DNA of 64,000 nt from Bhargavaea cecembensis (GTDB lineage Bacteria > Bacillota > Bacilli > Bacillales_A > Planococcaceae). The notes under the pieces were generated by a model. That model was given only the letters and a program-made list of their open reading frames with translations. It made no database searches and had not been told where the DNA came from. Both the position numbers and the translations under genes were made by a program. Positions 1-7,533 of this stretch are shown here, piece by piece (the stretch's first letter is position 1; every line of letters starts with the position of its first letter). Location: contig NZ_LQNT01000009.1 in the NCBI RefSeq assembly GCF_001619585.1, forward strand, positions 992,001 through 1,056,000, in the 5' to 3' direction.

Positions 1-28
1 CTGTTCACAAGTGTATCTCCAATTAACT

Positions 29-382
29 CTAAACCAGCTCAATCATCACTTCACCATCTGCCCTCTCAAGGAACTTGATCATATCCTCAACCAATTCTAC
101 CGCCACTTCTTTTAAACTTTCCATCCGACCAGATTTCCTTACGTCGAATGCCTTTAACTGCCGGATGGTTAATGGGATGTCCTCAATCGGTTGGGGTTCA
201 TCGTACCAGCCCTCCAGATAAAAGTAATCCTTAACGATGCCTTCCTTTTCGATTCCGCTGTCAAAGAGGACATCCATGATCGTGTCGAAATAACCGTCCC
301 ATATAATTAGTTGGTCTTCGCCATTAATTAAAGTGATCTGATGCTCGCCTTCAAAGCCATCGTAGTATGTTGTGTTGATCAC
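29..382 (-). CDS. Small acidic hypothetical protein, tandem paralogue A
   Basis: Acidic protein of about 117 residues with no family I can name. It is a close paralogue of the gene just upstream (409-771): both begin with INTTYYDGFEGE and share the block WYDEPxPIEDIPLTI followed by QLxAFD. A longer reading frame opens at a GTG at 412, overlapping the previous stop by 4 bases. I prefer the GTG at 382, because it has AAGGGGG seven bases upstream and it is where similarity to the paralogue begins. It is the last gene of a three-gene minus-strand run. Small acidic tandem paralogues of this kind are often immunity proteins of polymorphic toxins, but no toxin gene is in view, so that role is only a guess. 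Confidence 0.7.
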   Translation of the reverse strand: MINTTYYDGFEGEHQITLINGEDQLIIWDGYFDTIMDVLFDSGIEKEGIVKDYFYLEGWYDEPQPIEDIPLTIRQLKAFDVRKSGRMESLKEVAVELVEDMIKFLERADGEVMIELV

Positions 383-408
383 ATCAGTCCCCCTTAGCCT
401 ACAACAAG

Positions 409-771
409 TCACTCGTACTCGATGAATACCTGTCCTTCTGCATTCTCAAGAAATTCGATGAGTTCAGGTAATACTTCCATTAGCGTTTCTGTCCCTTCAG
501 TTTTATCCAAATCAAATGCCCTAAGTTGATTAATGGTTAGCGGGATATCCTCAATAGGCCATGGTTCGTCGTACCAGCCTTCCTGTTTGGAATACACTTC
601 GGGCATTCCTCCCTTTTCAACTTCTGTTTTTAGGATGGAATTAAGGATGATGACGAAATAGCCATTCCATATAATCATTTCTCTGTTTTCGTCTCTAATC
701 AGGAGTTCGGGTTCGCCTTCGAAGCCATCGTAGTATGTTGTATTAATCAAACTCGTGGTCAATCCTTTCAC
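409..771 (-). CDS. Small acidic hypothetical protein, tandem paralogue B
   Basis: Acidic protein of 120 residues and the upstream member of a tandem pair with the gene at 29-382. The N-terminal INTTYYDGFEGE stretch is nearly identical between the two, also at the DNA level, which points to recent duplication or gene conversion. The start is GTG at 771, one base after the preceding TAA, with AAGGA five bases upstream. Tight spacing suggests one transcript from 1201 down to 29. No signal peptide or membrane segment is visible, so it is probably cytoplasmic. Function unknown; a toxin-immunity role is possible but unsupported by a neighbouring toxin. Confidence 0.72.
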   Translation of the reverse strand: MKGLTTSLINTTYYDGFEGEPELLIRDENREMIIWNGYFVIILNSILKTEVEKGGMPEVYSKQEGWYDEPWPIEDIPLTINQLRAFDLDKTEGTETLMEVLPELIEFLENAEGQVFIEYE

Positions 772-772
772 T

Positions 773-1201
773 TTATTCCTTCATTCCCCAATAAGGATCT
801 GAGATGTTGTCTCCCGCCTCCTTAATGGCTTGCTCGATTTCCAGTCTGATTTCTGGAGACATTTGATCCTCGTCCAACGACTTTTTGATCTTTTCAAAAC
901 AGTTTTCGAGGCCCAGCATTAAAACAATGGATAAATTCGCATCGACTTCGTCATAGGTTTCGGTGTTCCACAGTTCACAAAGTTCCTTATCGATTTCAGA
1001 TTTAATTTCAGGGGCTAATATTTCGTAGGTCAGGGCTTGCCTACTCGCCAATTCGAATAAAATCTCTAGGAATTCATGACTCTTATATACTTTTTGTTGA
1101 TACAACTCAAGAACTTCCTTAAACAGCTTGTTCAACTCAGCGGTGGATATGATATCCGGTAACTTCTCATAGTCAATTAATTTTGAACGCGCGGGTGACA
1201 T
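773..1201 (-). CDS. Hypothetical helical protein, first gene of a three-gene unit
   Basis: A 142-residue protein, predicted mostly alpha-helical and Glu/Lys-rich, with no motif I recognise. It ends one base before the GTG of the next gene, so the three genes 773-1201, 409-771 and 29-382 are almost certainly co-transcribed. There is no signal peptide or membrane helix, and it is not obviously related in sequence to the paralogue pair downstream. A GGAAGGGGGAAG run lies 6-8 bases before its ATG. Context suggests a small accessory operon, perhaps immunity or stress proteins, but the function cannot be stated. Confidence 0.65.
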   Translation of the reverse strand: MSPARSKLIDYEKLPDIISTAELNKLFKEVLELYQQKVYKSHEFLEILFELASRQALTYEILAPEIKSEIDKELCELWNTETYDEVDANLSIVLMLGLENCFEKIKKSLDEDQMSPEIRLEIEQAIKEAGDNISDPYWGMKE

Positions 1202-1410
1202 TAAGCCTTCCCCCTTCCAAATGACTTTTCTATTCTCCTCATCTTCTCAAATTTGCAGAGGATCAACACCATTCAAACGGCTTAAATACCCCAGAATGAA
1301 TGCCCAAACTCCGCTGATTTTCCAATGGGCCATTGAGCGCGACGGCAATCCCCCTTCAGAACGCTTCAGCATATGATGATGGGACCCATCAATAAGGGAG
1401 TGATGATCAA

Positions 1411-1680
1411 GTGACATTTTACATGAACCAGCAACCCCCATCTCCCCCACCGCCATACGCTCCACCTAGACCGTTTCCTTCACACTATCTCGTCGACTGT
1501 TTATACAATTACACGTATGTTTGGCTGGTGACCGGGGAGAGCTTCTGGTTTTACCCCACCTACCTCCAATACGGGGAGGTTGCAGGTTATCGGTGGACCG
1601 GACGGACCTGGACGTTTGATGGTTTCGATGAGCGATTGGTTGAGACGGTTTCCTGTAATCCGATTCCGACTCTCTATTAA
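1411..1680 (+). CDS. Pro-rich N-terminus, Trp/Tyr-rich small protein
   Basis: An 89-residue protein with a Pro-rich head (about residues 7-24) and a compact aromatic body containing VWLVTGESFWFYPTYL and GYRWTG. This resembles small proteins widespread in Bacillales, sometimes mislabelled as transporters, whose role is unknown. The start is GTG at 1411, with AAGGGAG ten bases upstream; an in-frame ATG follows at codon 5. It is divergent from the three-gene unit at 29-1201, and the 200-bp gap between them should hold both promoters. Confidence 0.6.
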   Translation: MTFYMNQQPPSPPPPYAPPRPFPSHYLVDCLYNYTYVWLVTGESFWFYPTYLQYGEVAGYRWTGRTWTFDGFDERLVETVSCNPIPTLY

Positions 1681-1728
1681 TGCCACGTGATTATTCAAGC
1701 CTTCTCTTTAACAACTCGTTCCTTCATG

Positions 1729-1758
1729 CAAAAACCCGACAGGCAGCCGCCAGTCGGG
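1729..1758 (-). terminator. Rho-independent terminator of the alcohol dehydrogenase gene
   Basis: Read on the minus strand, a CCCGAC...GTCGGG stem with inner GGC/GCC pairs is followed directly by TTTTT. It lies 18 bases beyond the stop of the alcohol dehydrogenase gene. Confidence 0.8.
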
Positions 1759-1775
1759 TCTCTTCATTTTTACAC

Positions 1776-2969
1776 TTACTGATTTACACGCTCAACCGCC
1801 TGGTAATGATAGACGGTCTGATAAAGCGCAATGATCTCTTCACTTGTCGGCACCTTCGGATTGTTCGCAGGGCTGCCGCTTTCCAGAGCGTCTTTGGCCA
1901 TTTTTTCTCTGGCATTCATGAATTCCTGCTCGTCGATGCCCCATTCTTTCAGGTTCGGGATGTTCAATGAGTGGCAGAGTTCCTTGACCGATTGGACGGT
2001 CCGTTCTGCGGCTTCTTCATCCGACATCTCTTCATCCGGGGAGAAGATCCGGCCGATGTCCGCCAGCCGCTCCACGCAGGCATCTTTGCTGTACTCCAGG
2101 ACTGCGGGAAGCAGCATGGCATTGGAGAAGCCGTGCGGGACATGGAACAGCGCGCCTATTGGCCGGGACATGCCGTGGACCAGACAGACGGAAGCGTTCG
2201 AAAAGGCCATTCCCGCCTGCAACGCCCCGAGTGACATCGCTTCTTTCGCTTCGAGGTCTTCCGCATTGTCATAAGATCGCTGTAGATTGGCCGCGATCAG
2301 CCGGATCGCGGAAAGGGCCAGCATGTCCGTCATCGGGTGTGCTTTCCTGGAGATGTACGCCTCAATGGCATGGCTGAGCGCATCGACGCCTGTTGCAGCG
2401 GTCACATTCGCCGGCGTGGAGAGCGTCAGCAGCGGATCGACTATCGCGGCCTCCGGCATGAGTGCAGGCTGCTTGATCATCATCTTCACCTGGGTAGTGG
2501 TGTTGGTAATGACAGTCGCGTCCGTTGCTTCTGCTCCTGTTCCGGCAGTAGTTGGGACTGCAATATGCGGCACCGGCCGCTGATCGGCCATTTTCCGGCC
2601 GCCCATGTAGTCCCCGATATAGCCCCCGTTCGTCGCCAAGATCGACACCGCCTTTGCCGTATCGATGCAGCTCCCGCCCCCCAGCGAGATGATCAGGTCG
2701 CAGCGCTCCTCCCCGAAGATGCGGAGTGCCTCAGCCACATAGTCATCGGTCGGCTCCGATGCAACACCCAAATAGACAGCGCTTTCAATTTGTTCGTTTT
2801 GAAGCAGTTTCCGGCACTCGTCCACATAGCCAAGCTTATTCATGATGGCATCACTGATGATCAGCGCCTTGCTCCCCTTTAAGTTCAGCACCTGCTTGCT
2901 CACCTGCTGAAACGCCCCTTGTAAATAAACGATGGACGGTGGTGTCAGGAACCCCTTACTTGCATTCAT
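1776..2969 (-). CDS. Iron-containing alcohol dehydrogenase
   Basis: A 397-residue group III (Fe-dependent) NAD(P)-alcohol dehydrogenase, interconverting primary alcohols or diols and aldehydes in the cytoplasm. The N-terminal Rossmann-like half has the GGGSxxDTAK cofactor motif (about 97-106). The helical metal-binding half has the expected ligands D196, H200, H265 (VHGMSRP) and H279 (HVPHG). The reading frame stays open to 3146, but I start it at ATG 2969: AAAGGGGG sits seven bases upstream and the length matches the family (about 385-400). It is transcribed alone, with a terminator immediately after, and no linked pathway gene reveals the substrate. Confidence 0.9.
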   Translation of the reverse strand: MNASKGFLTPPSIVYLQGAFQQVSKQVLNLKGSKALIISDAIMNKLGYVDECRKLLQNEQIESAVYLGVASEPTDDYVAEALRIFGEERCDLIISLGGGSCIDTAKAVSILATNGGYIGDYMGGRKMADQRPVPHIAVPTTAGTGAEATDATVITNTTTQVKMMIKQPALMPEAAIVDPLLTLSTPANVTAATGVDALSHAIEAYISRKAHPMTDMLALSAIRLIAANLQRSYDNAEDLEAKEAMSLGALQAGMAFSNASVCLVHGMSRPIGALFHVPHGFSNAMLLPAVLEYSKDACVERLADIGRIFSPDEEMSDEEAAERTVQSVKELCHSLNIPNLKEWGIDEQEFMNAREKMAKDALESGSPANNPKVPTSEEIIALYQTVYHYQAVERVNQ

Positions 2970-3117
2970 GATGTTTCCCCCTTTTGTTTGAACGGTGTTC
3001 TGAAAAAAGCGTAGCTTACCAGAAGATAGAATGTCAATATATTGTGCCTTATCTGTCTCTTTTGACTTTATAAGGTTCTCTGGAATCATCTGCCTTACTC
3101 GTAAACGCCTTACCAAA

Positions 3118-3152
3118 ATAAAAGCCTCACTTGAATGGTCGTTCAAGTGAGG
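3118..3152 (-). terminator. Terminator after the TIR/72-aa gene pair
   Basis: A perfect 11-bp stem (CCTCACTTGAA with TTCAAGTGAGG) has a 6-base loop and is followed on the minus strand by CTTTTATTTT. It ends the transcript of the two genes at 3177-4380 and could also act weakly on the plus strand. Confidence 0.8.
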
Positions 3153-3176
3153 TGTTTGTTCTATGTTGTCTGATCG

Positions 3177-3395
3177 TTAATGAATATGCTTCGCTCTTAA
3201 CCCCTGAATTTTTTTCCTCCAGAAGTCTTCATCCTCCAAGAAGTCAGGTTTGGAGTAATCGGCAGTACGTTTAATGATGACCTGTCCGACTTTCTCATTC
3301 CCATCAGATGTAAAAGCGATCACTTGACTGCCATTAACCTTTGGTGAAACGACAGCCTTTTGACCCTTCTTTTTAATCACGACTTTTTTATTCAT
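3177..3395 (-). CDS. Small basic protein coupled to the TIR-domain gene
   Basis: A 72-residue protein with a Lys-rich head (NKKVVIKKKGQK), a beta-strand-like middle and a basic C-terminus. I recognise no family. Its ATG overlaps the last codons of the TIR-domain gene by 8 bases, and its AGAGGTG ribosome site lies inside that gene, so the two are translationally coupled. The pair is followed by a strong terminator, making a self-contained two-gene unit. By analogy with other coupled toxin/effector pairs it could be a regulator, inhibitor or partner of the TIR protein; this is inference from arrangement only. Confidence 0.7.
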   Translation of the reverse strand: MNKKVVIKKKGQKAVVSPKVNGSQVIAFTSDGNEKVGQVIIKRTADYSKPDFLEDEDFWRKKIQGLRAKHIH

Positions 3396-4380
3396 TGGGC
3401 ACCTCTCTTAAGACTTCTTCAACGCTTCTGATAAGCTCTGCGTTAGCATCGAGCATTTCTGTCAATTGTTCAGGAGATAGATGGGCCCTGCCTTCAAGGT
3501 TTACGGAAATCACATGCTTGCTGATTGGAAAACACGCTAAGTACGTATTTGCAATGGAGCTTTGCAACTTCACTACTTGTTCCTTTGAGGTTAAGTAGCT
3601 GTCCACTACAAGAATTTTGTCCTTATCCTTCTTACCGTCATTTATGGAGAACGGGTAAAACCGGTCAATGCCAACGTCACCGGAGAGATACTGCATCCCC
3701 TCTTCTGTTGCTTCCCAAACCCCTACGCCAACCACAGAAAAATCGGTCGGGCAATGATAAGAGTCACGGATCGCTTCGTACAAACAATCATATAGAGGGC
3801 TCTGGCCCCGCAATAATAACTTGGTGAATCGTAAATAAAAACGACGAATTTTAAGCAATAAAGTTAAATCTTTCTCCATTTCCCTTAGCAGGTCGAATGG
3901 ATCCGTATAGAGCTTTAAGTCGGCAATACGTCTTTTAATTTGACTGCATGCCCGACTAACCGCAGCTTCATAATTTTGATCGTGCCTGACTTCGTATTCA
4001 AGTGCCCCGAGTCCACTAAAGTCAGAAGGTAATGTAAAAACATCATTTTCCGTCACCTGGTTTGGGACCAAAAAGAACACTCTTTCCCTTTTTAGCTTTC
4101 CCCAAAACATTCCCATCTCAAACACTGTGTTATCCCTTGCCCTATATGTGCTTTCTCCCCTTGAAATCACAAGATCATCCGGGGCGAATACAAACACAGC
4201 AAAGTCATTGCTGGCCAATTGCTCGTCCAGATCTTCCAGAGTGTAACGGCTCGCTCCAAAAACTCCAGCCGTCCAAGGAGTAACTTCTGCTACATAGCTT
4301 AGCTGTTCATGGATGGCTTCGACATACACTTGGGCTTCTCTTGATGAACCGATAAAAACCCTTGGCTTTCTGTTATCCAT
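3388..4380 (-). CDS. CAP12/Pycsar-type TIR-domain protein with a GAF-like C-terminus
   Basis: A 330-residue protein. Residues 6-105 match the TIR-like domain of CAP12/Pycsar effectors (PF10137 type): RVFIGSS at 7-13, TPW at 34-36, DFAVFVFAPDD at 59-69, and ARDNTVFEMGMF at 81-92, where E88 is the likely catalytic glutamate of an NAD+-cleaving TIR. The rest is helical (about 150-200), then a beta-rich section near 215-300 (VVGVGVWEATEEG, ILVVDSYL) that looks like a GAF-type sensor. The family's known members deplete NAD+ in antiphage defence when a nucleotide signal is bound; no cyclase gene is adjacent here, so the C-terminal domain may be the sensor. CTAAGGAGG precedes the ATG. A 72-aa gene overlaps its 3' end. 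Confidence 0.8.
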   Translation of the reverse strand: MDNRKPRVFIGSSREAQVYVEAIHEQLSYVAEVTPWTAGVFGASRYTLEDLDEQLASNDFAVFVFAPDDLVISRGESTYRARDNTVFEMGMFWGKLKRERVFFLVPNQVTENDVFTLPSDFSGLGALEYEVRHDQNYEAAVSRACSQIKRRIADLKLYTDPFDLLREMEKDLTLLLKIRRFYLRFTKLLLRGQSPLYDCLYEAIRDSYHCPTDFSVVGVGVWEATEEGMQYLSGDVGIDRFYPFSINDGKKDKDKILVVDSYLTSKEQVVKLQSSIANTYLACFPISKHVISVNLEGRAHLSPEQLTEMLDANAELIRSVEEVLREVPNE

Positions 4381-4434
4381 AGGGCCTCCTTAGACTCAGA
4401 GTTTATAAAGAGATTGAGAACGTTAGTTCCCTCT

Positions 4435-4462
4435 ATTATACTCCATATTTCTGAATATTCAA
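4435..4462 (-). promoter_or_regulatory. Sigma-A-like promoter of the TIR gene pair
   Basis: Reading the minus strand, TTGAAT and a perfect TATAAT are separated by 16 bases. They lie about 55-80 bases before the ATG at 4380. Confidence 0.65.
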
Positions 4463-4473
4463 TTCCATAATGG

Positions 4474-4605
4474 TTGGTTGTAATTCATTAGGGGCTTGGT
4501 AGGAACTCAGATTCCCCTTGGTTGTAACTCGGGGGTACCTTGGTGGGAACTCAGCTGGTGGTCGGTAATCACTCACTCCCCCAAGGAAACCACTCACCCG
4601 CAACA
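4474..4605. repeat. Tandem array of six 22-bp repeats
   Basis: Units begin at 4474, 4496, 4518, 4540, 4562 and 4584 with an exact 22-base period. The consensus is roughly TTGGTNGNAACTCAG plus NTNCCCC. The first four units are well conserved and the last two diverged (TCGGTAATCACTCA, AGGAAACCACTCA). The array lies between the TIR promoter and the terminator of the TRAP operon. A second array of the same family lies at 31531-31618. There is no dyad and no unique spacer, so it is not a CRISPR array. Confidence 0.85.
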
Positions 4606-4641
4606 AAAAAGCCACCCGGAGAGTCATTCTCTCCAGGCAGC
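4605..4641 (-). terminator. Terminator of the ligase-hydratase-TRAP operon
   Basis: On the minus strand a 13-bp stem (GCTGCCTGGAGAG with CTCTCCGGGTGGC, including G-U pairs) is followed by TTTTTTG. It lies 10 bases after the DctM stop. Confidence 0.85.
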
Positions 4642-4650
4642 TCCATTCCC

Positions 4651-5961
4651 CTATCCTGCCATCTGCTGCGGGAGATACAAGGCGATTTCAGGGAAGATAT
4701 AGATTAGGATGATCAACGTGAGTATCGGAATCATGAACAGGAAGGCACCTTTAAAGATGTCGGTGAGTTCCAGTTCTTTGGTGACGCCCTTCAATACAAA
4801 GACGTTCATGCCGATCGGTGGTGAGATCAGGGCCATCTCGACAACCAGCACGATGATGACGCCGAACCAGACCAGGTCAAACTCCAACGCCGCCAAAACG
4901 GGCATGAGGATCGGGATGGTGACGACCATCATGGCGAGGGAGTCCATGAGTGCGCCCAGGATGATGAAGAGCAGGACGATCAGGGCAAAGATCATCGCTT
5001 CGGACAGGTTCGCGGACAGCAGTGCATCGGCGAGCATGTTCGGGAACCTGGTCAGTACGAGTACATAGTTCAGGATAAAGGCGCCGATGATGATGGCGAA
5101 GATGAAGCCGGTGGTCTGCAGGGTGCTGACCATGGCTTCTTTGAATTTCGCCAGGGTCAGTGTCCGCTTAATTAAACCAATCAGCATGGCACCGAGCGCG
5201 CCCACACCGGCGGCTTCCGTCGCGGTGAACCAGCCCAGATAAATGCCGCCCATGACGACGATAAACAGTAATGCGACCAATAGATTACTCGGCAGCGAGG
5301 CGAACCGCTGTTTCCACGAGGATTTCTCCATCTGTTCGGTCTGCGCGAGTTTCGGGTTGATCAGGACAGCCGCCCAGATGGTGATCATGAAGAACAGCGT
5401 GAGCAAAATCCCCGGGATGATGCCGGCGGTGAAGAGCGCCCCGACGGATTGTTCGGTGATCATGGCGTAGACGATGAACGTCGTGCTCGGCGGAATCAGG
5501 ATTCCCAGGGCGCCGCCTGCGACAATCGTGCCGCCGGTCAGGCTTTTGCTGTAGCCGCCTCTTCGCATTTCGTCGGTCGCGATGACGCCCATCGTTCCGG
5601 TCGTCGCGACGCTGGATCCGGCGGCGGTGGCGAACAGCGCGGAGGCGCCGATCGTGGAGATGCCGAGGCCGCCTTTCAGGTGGCCGAACCAGTGCTTGCA
5701 CGTTTCAAACAGGCTGTTCGTAACGCCTGAGGCAAACAGCAATTGCCCCATCAAAACAAACAACGGAATTGTGCTCAGTGTATAGCTGAAGCTCTGGCTC
5801 CAGACAATGCTGTTGACGGCAGCCAATAGCGTATCGATTCCCCGGAGATAGATGATACCGATCGCGGCCGGGACGACCATGGAGATGGCGATCGGAATCC
5901 GGAGGAACATGAGGAAGAGGACACCTAGGATGACGATGAGTCCAACGATTTCAGTCGGCAA
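4651..5961 (-). CDS. TRAP transporter large permease, DctM family
   Basis: A 436-residue membrane protein, with about 12-14 hydrophobic segments spread over its whole length. It is the Na+- or H+-coupled channel subunit of a tripartite ATP-independent periplasmic transporter. Typical DctM features are visible: GAAxxFATAAGSSVATTGTMG near 110-130 and the GGALGILIPPSTTFIVY block near 150-165. The start is a TTG at 5961 with AGGGGGAG seven bases upstream, overlapping the DctQ gene by 11 bases. It is the last gene of a five-gene operon with an acyl-CoA ligase and an enoyl-CoA hydratase, suggesting uptake of the organic acid those enzymes degrade. Confidence 0.92.
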   Translation of the reverse strand: MPTEIVGLIVILGVLFLMFLRIPIAISMVVPAAIGIIYLRGIDTLLAAVNSIVWSQSFSYTLSTIPLFVLMGQLLFASGVTNSLFETCKHWFGHLKGGLGISTIGASALFATAAGSSVATTGTMGVIATDEMRRGGYSKSLTGGTIVAGGALGILIPPSTTFIVYAMITEQSVGALFTAGIIPGILLTLFFMITIWAAVLINPKLAQTEQMEKSSWKQRFASLPSNLLVALLFIVVMGGIYLGWFTATEAAGVGALGAMLIGLIKRTLTLAKFKEAMVSTLQTTGFIFAIIIGAFILNYVLVLTRFPNMLADALLSANLSEAMIFALIVLLFIILGALMDSLAMMVVTIPILMPVLAALEFDLVWFGVIIVLVVEMALISPPIGMNVFVLKGVTKELELTDIFKGAFLFMIPILTLIILIYIFPEIALYLPQQMAG

Positions 5962-6427
5962 CGGTCTTCTCCCCCTTCAGGTCCGCGACCAGCTTGAGTA
6001 GTGCCTCAAGCCCCCAGGAAAGGAAGCCAAAGATGACGAACAGCTTGAACGGGACATATGAGATGCCGAGCAGATCGGATTCCTGGGTTTTCAGGTGGGA
6101 CAGGAATGCCCAGCAGACGAGCAGGCAGAACGCCAGTGTAAGAAGATGGGCAATAAAGTCCATCACGCGCTGCATTGAGGGCGAAAACTTGTCCACAAAA
6201 AGCCCGATCGAGATATGGGTGTTGGTGGCTTCGCTGAGGGACAGCGAGCCCATGATCAGGACGACCATCACGAACTGGACAAGTTCGATATCGCCGATGA
6301 TCGGGTTGCCCGTCGTCCGTGCGACGGCGAAGACGAACACGGCCGGGAACATCAGGCCGAGTGCGATCAGGCCGATCCATTTATTGATGTTCGTCAGAAG
6401 ACGGACCGGTTTCTGCAGGAGCTCCAT
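5951..6427 (-). CDS. TRAP transporter small permease, DctQ family
   Basis: About 158 residues with four membrane segments, the standard DctQ fold that pairs with the large permease. Landmarks are the DIELVQFVMVV stretch and the SLSEATNTHISIGLFVDKF loop between helices 2 and 3. I begin at ATG 6427, preceded by AGAGGGGG, rather than at the longer frame opening at 6454. The stop lies inside the start of the DctM gene, which implies translational coupling. The substrate is probably an organic acid, judging from the ligase and hydratase upstream. Confidence 0.9.
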   Translation of the reverse strand: MELLQKPVRLLTNINKWIGLIALGLMFPAVFVFAVARTTGNPIIGDIELVQFVMVVLIMGSLSLSEATNTHISIGLFVDKFSPSMQRVMDFIAHLLTLAFCLLVCWAFLSHLKTQESDLLGISYVPFKLFVIFGFLSWGLEALLKLVADLKGEKTVAD

Positions 6428-6461
6428 GCTTTCCCCCTCTTTCTTTTCTATCATTCACGAT

Positions 6462-7520
6462 TTAATCTACCGGGTTATCGATGCCCTCTTTTTCTAGGGT
6501 TTCTGCGAAGAAGTCCATCATTTCCTGGGCGTTGTCGTAGCCCCGCTTCTCCGCATGCTTCACCCAGTCTTCCCAGATCTGACCGGCAGGGGCGCGGAAT
6601 TCTGCGAGTGTTTCGCCTTCAGGTACGATGACGCGGCCGCCCTTGTCCGCCACTTCTTTTTCAAACTGGACCAGGGCTTCGGCGGTACCTTCGGAGTACA
6701 TTTTCGAGTTGAGTTCGCTCAGCTTCGGCCCGAAGTCGTCCTCGAACTGCTTCTGAAGGTCGGCCGGCAGCTTGTCGAATGCCCGCTCGTTCATGAGGAA
6801 CAGGAGGGTCGTGGCGCCGATATCGACTTTCGTCAGGTACGGCGCCGCTTCGAACAGGCGGAAGCCGTTCGCGCCGATTGCGGTATACGTCGTTTGGTCG
6901 ACGGTGCCGCGGTCGAGCGCCTGGTAGTTTTCCTCAATCCCGAGAGTGACGGGCACTCCGCCCCACAGGTTGACGAGTTCGATGCGCTCTTTCCCCGAGA
7001 CAATGACTTTCTTGTTTTTCACGTCATCAACGGTCTCGACCGGTTCCGTCGTGATCAGCTGGTAAGCATCAGTCGCGGAGATGGCGAGCGGGATGCTGTC
7101 TTCAAACTCGTCCTGCATGAATTCATCGATAAATGGTTGAAGGACTTTCGGGCTGTCCATCGGATCGAGGATCGCAAATGGCAGGTCGCCGAGCGTCAGC
7201 GGATAAGCCGGCGTGCTTGTCGAAGCACTCGGGCTCACGTAGCCGATGTCGTACAGGCCGCCTTCGATGTCCTCATAGGCGCTGGCCAGGTTGCCGAGCG
7301 CGCCGCTGTTGTAGATTTCAATCTTGACGCGGCCGTCTGTCTGTTCTTCCACGTATTCCGCCCACGGGGCGACGACATCGGTATGGAACTTGTGAGTCGA
7401 TGCCGGCTGGATATTAAATGAATATACATATTCCGCCTTGCCGCTCCCGCTTGCCGAAGCACATCCGGAGAGGACGGCAAGCAAGACAAGCAGCATGACG
7501 CCGAGGAGGCTTTTTTTCAT
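6462..7520 (-). CDS. TRAP transporter substrate-binding lipoprotein, DctP family
   Basis: A 352-residue extracytoplasmic solute-binding protein with a type II signal peptide: MKKSLLGVMLLVLLAVLSGC, with the lipobox LSGC (Cys20). The mature protein has the usual DctP layout, with the conserved ARG-equivalent region replaced by KNKKVIVSGKERIELVNLWGG near 167-187 and DRGTVDQTTY near 203-212. It is anchored outside the membrane and hands the substrate to the DctQM permease encoded 35 bases downstream. The enoyl-CoA hydratase gene ends 14 bases upstream, so it belongs to the same operon. The ligand is probably an aromatic or unsaturated carboxylate, inferred only from the linked CoA enzymes. Confidence 0.92.
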   Translation of the reverse strand: MKKSLLGVMLLVLLAVLSGCASASGSGKAEYVYSFNIQPASTHKFHTDVVAPWAEYVEEQTDGRVKIEIYNSGALGNLASAYEDIEGGLYDIGYVSPSASTSTPAYPLTLGDLPFAILDPMDSPKVLQPFIDEFMQDEFEDSIPLAISATDAYQLITTEPVETVDDVKNKKVIVSGKERIELVNLWGGVPVTLGIEENYQALDRGTVDQTTYTAIGANGFRLFEAAPYLTKVDIGATTLLFLMNERAFDKLPADLQKQFEDDFGPKLSELNSKMYSEGTAEALVQFEKEVADKGGRVIVPEGETLAEFRAPAGQIWEDWVKHAEKRGYDNAQEMMDFFAETLEKEGIDNPVD

Positions 7521-7533
7521 CTTCCGTTCCCCC

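Noticed and set aside
1247-1465. 72-codon minus-strand frame upstream of the three-gene unit
   Set aside because: Overlaps the start of the Pro-rich gene, and no good ribosome site is seen.
1831-2882. Several long plus-strand frames over the alcohol dehydrogenase
   Set aside because: Shadows of a gene with clear catalytic motifs on the minus strand.
4474-4605. CRISPR array
   Set aside because: Units follow one another without unique spacers, are only 22 bases, and no cas gene is nearby.
6555-7421. 288-codon plus-strand reading frame
   Set aside because: Antisense to the DctP gene in a GC-rich region; Arg/Asp/Phe bias of a complementary frame and no plausible start.
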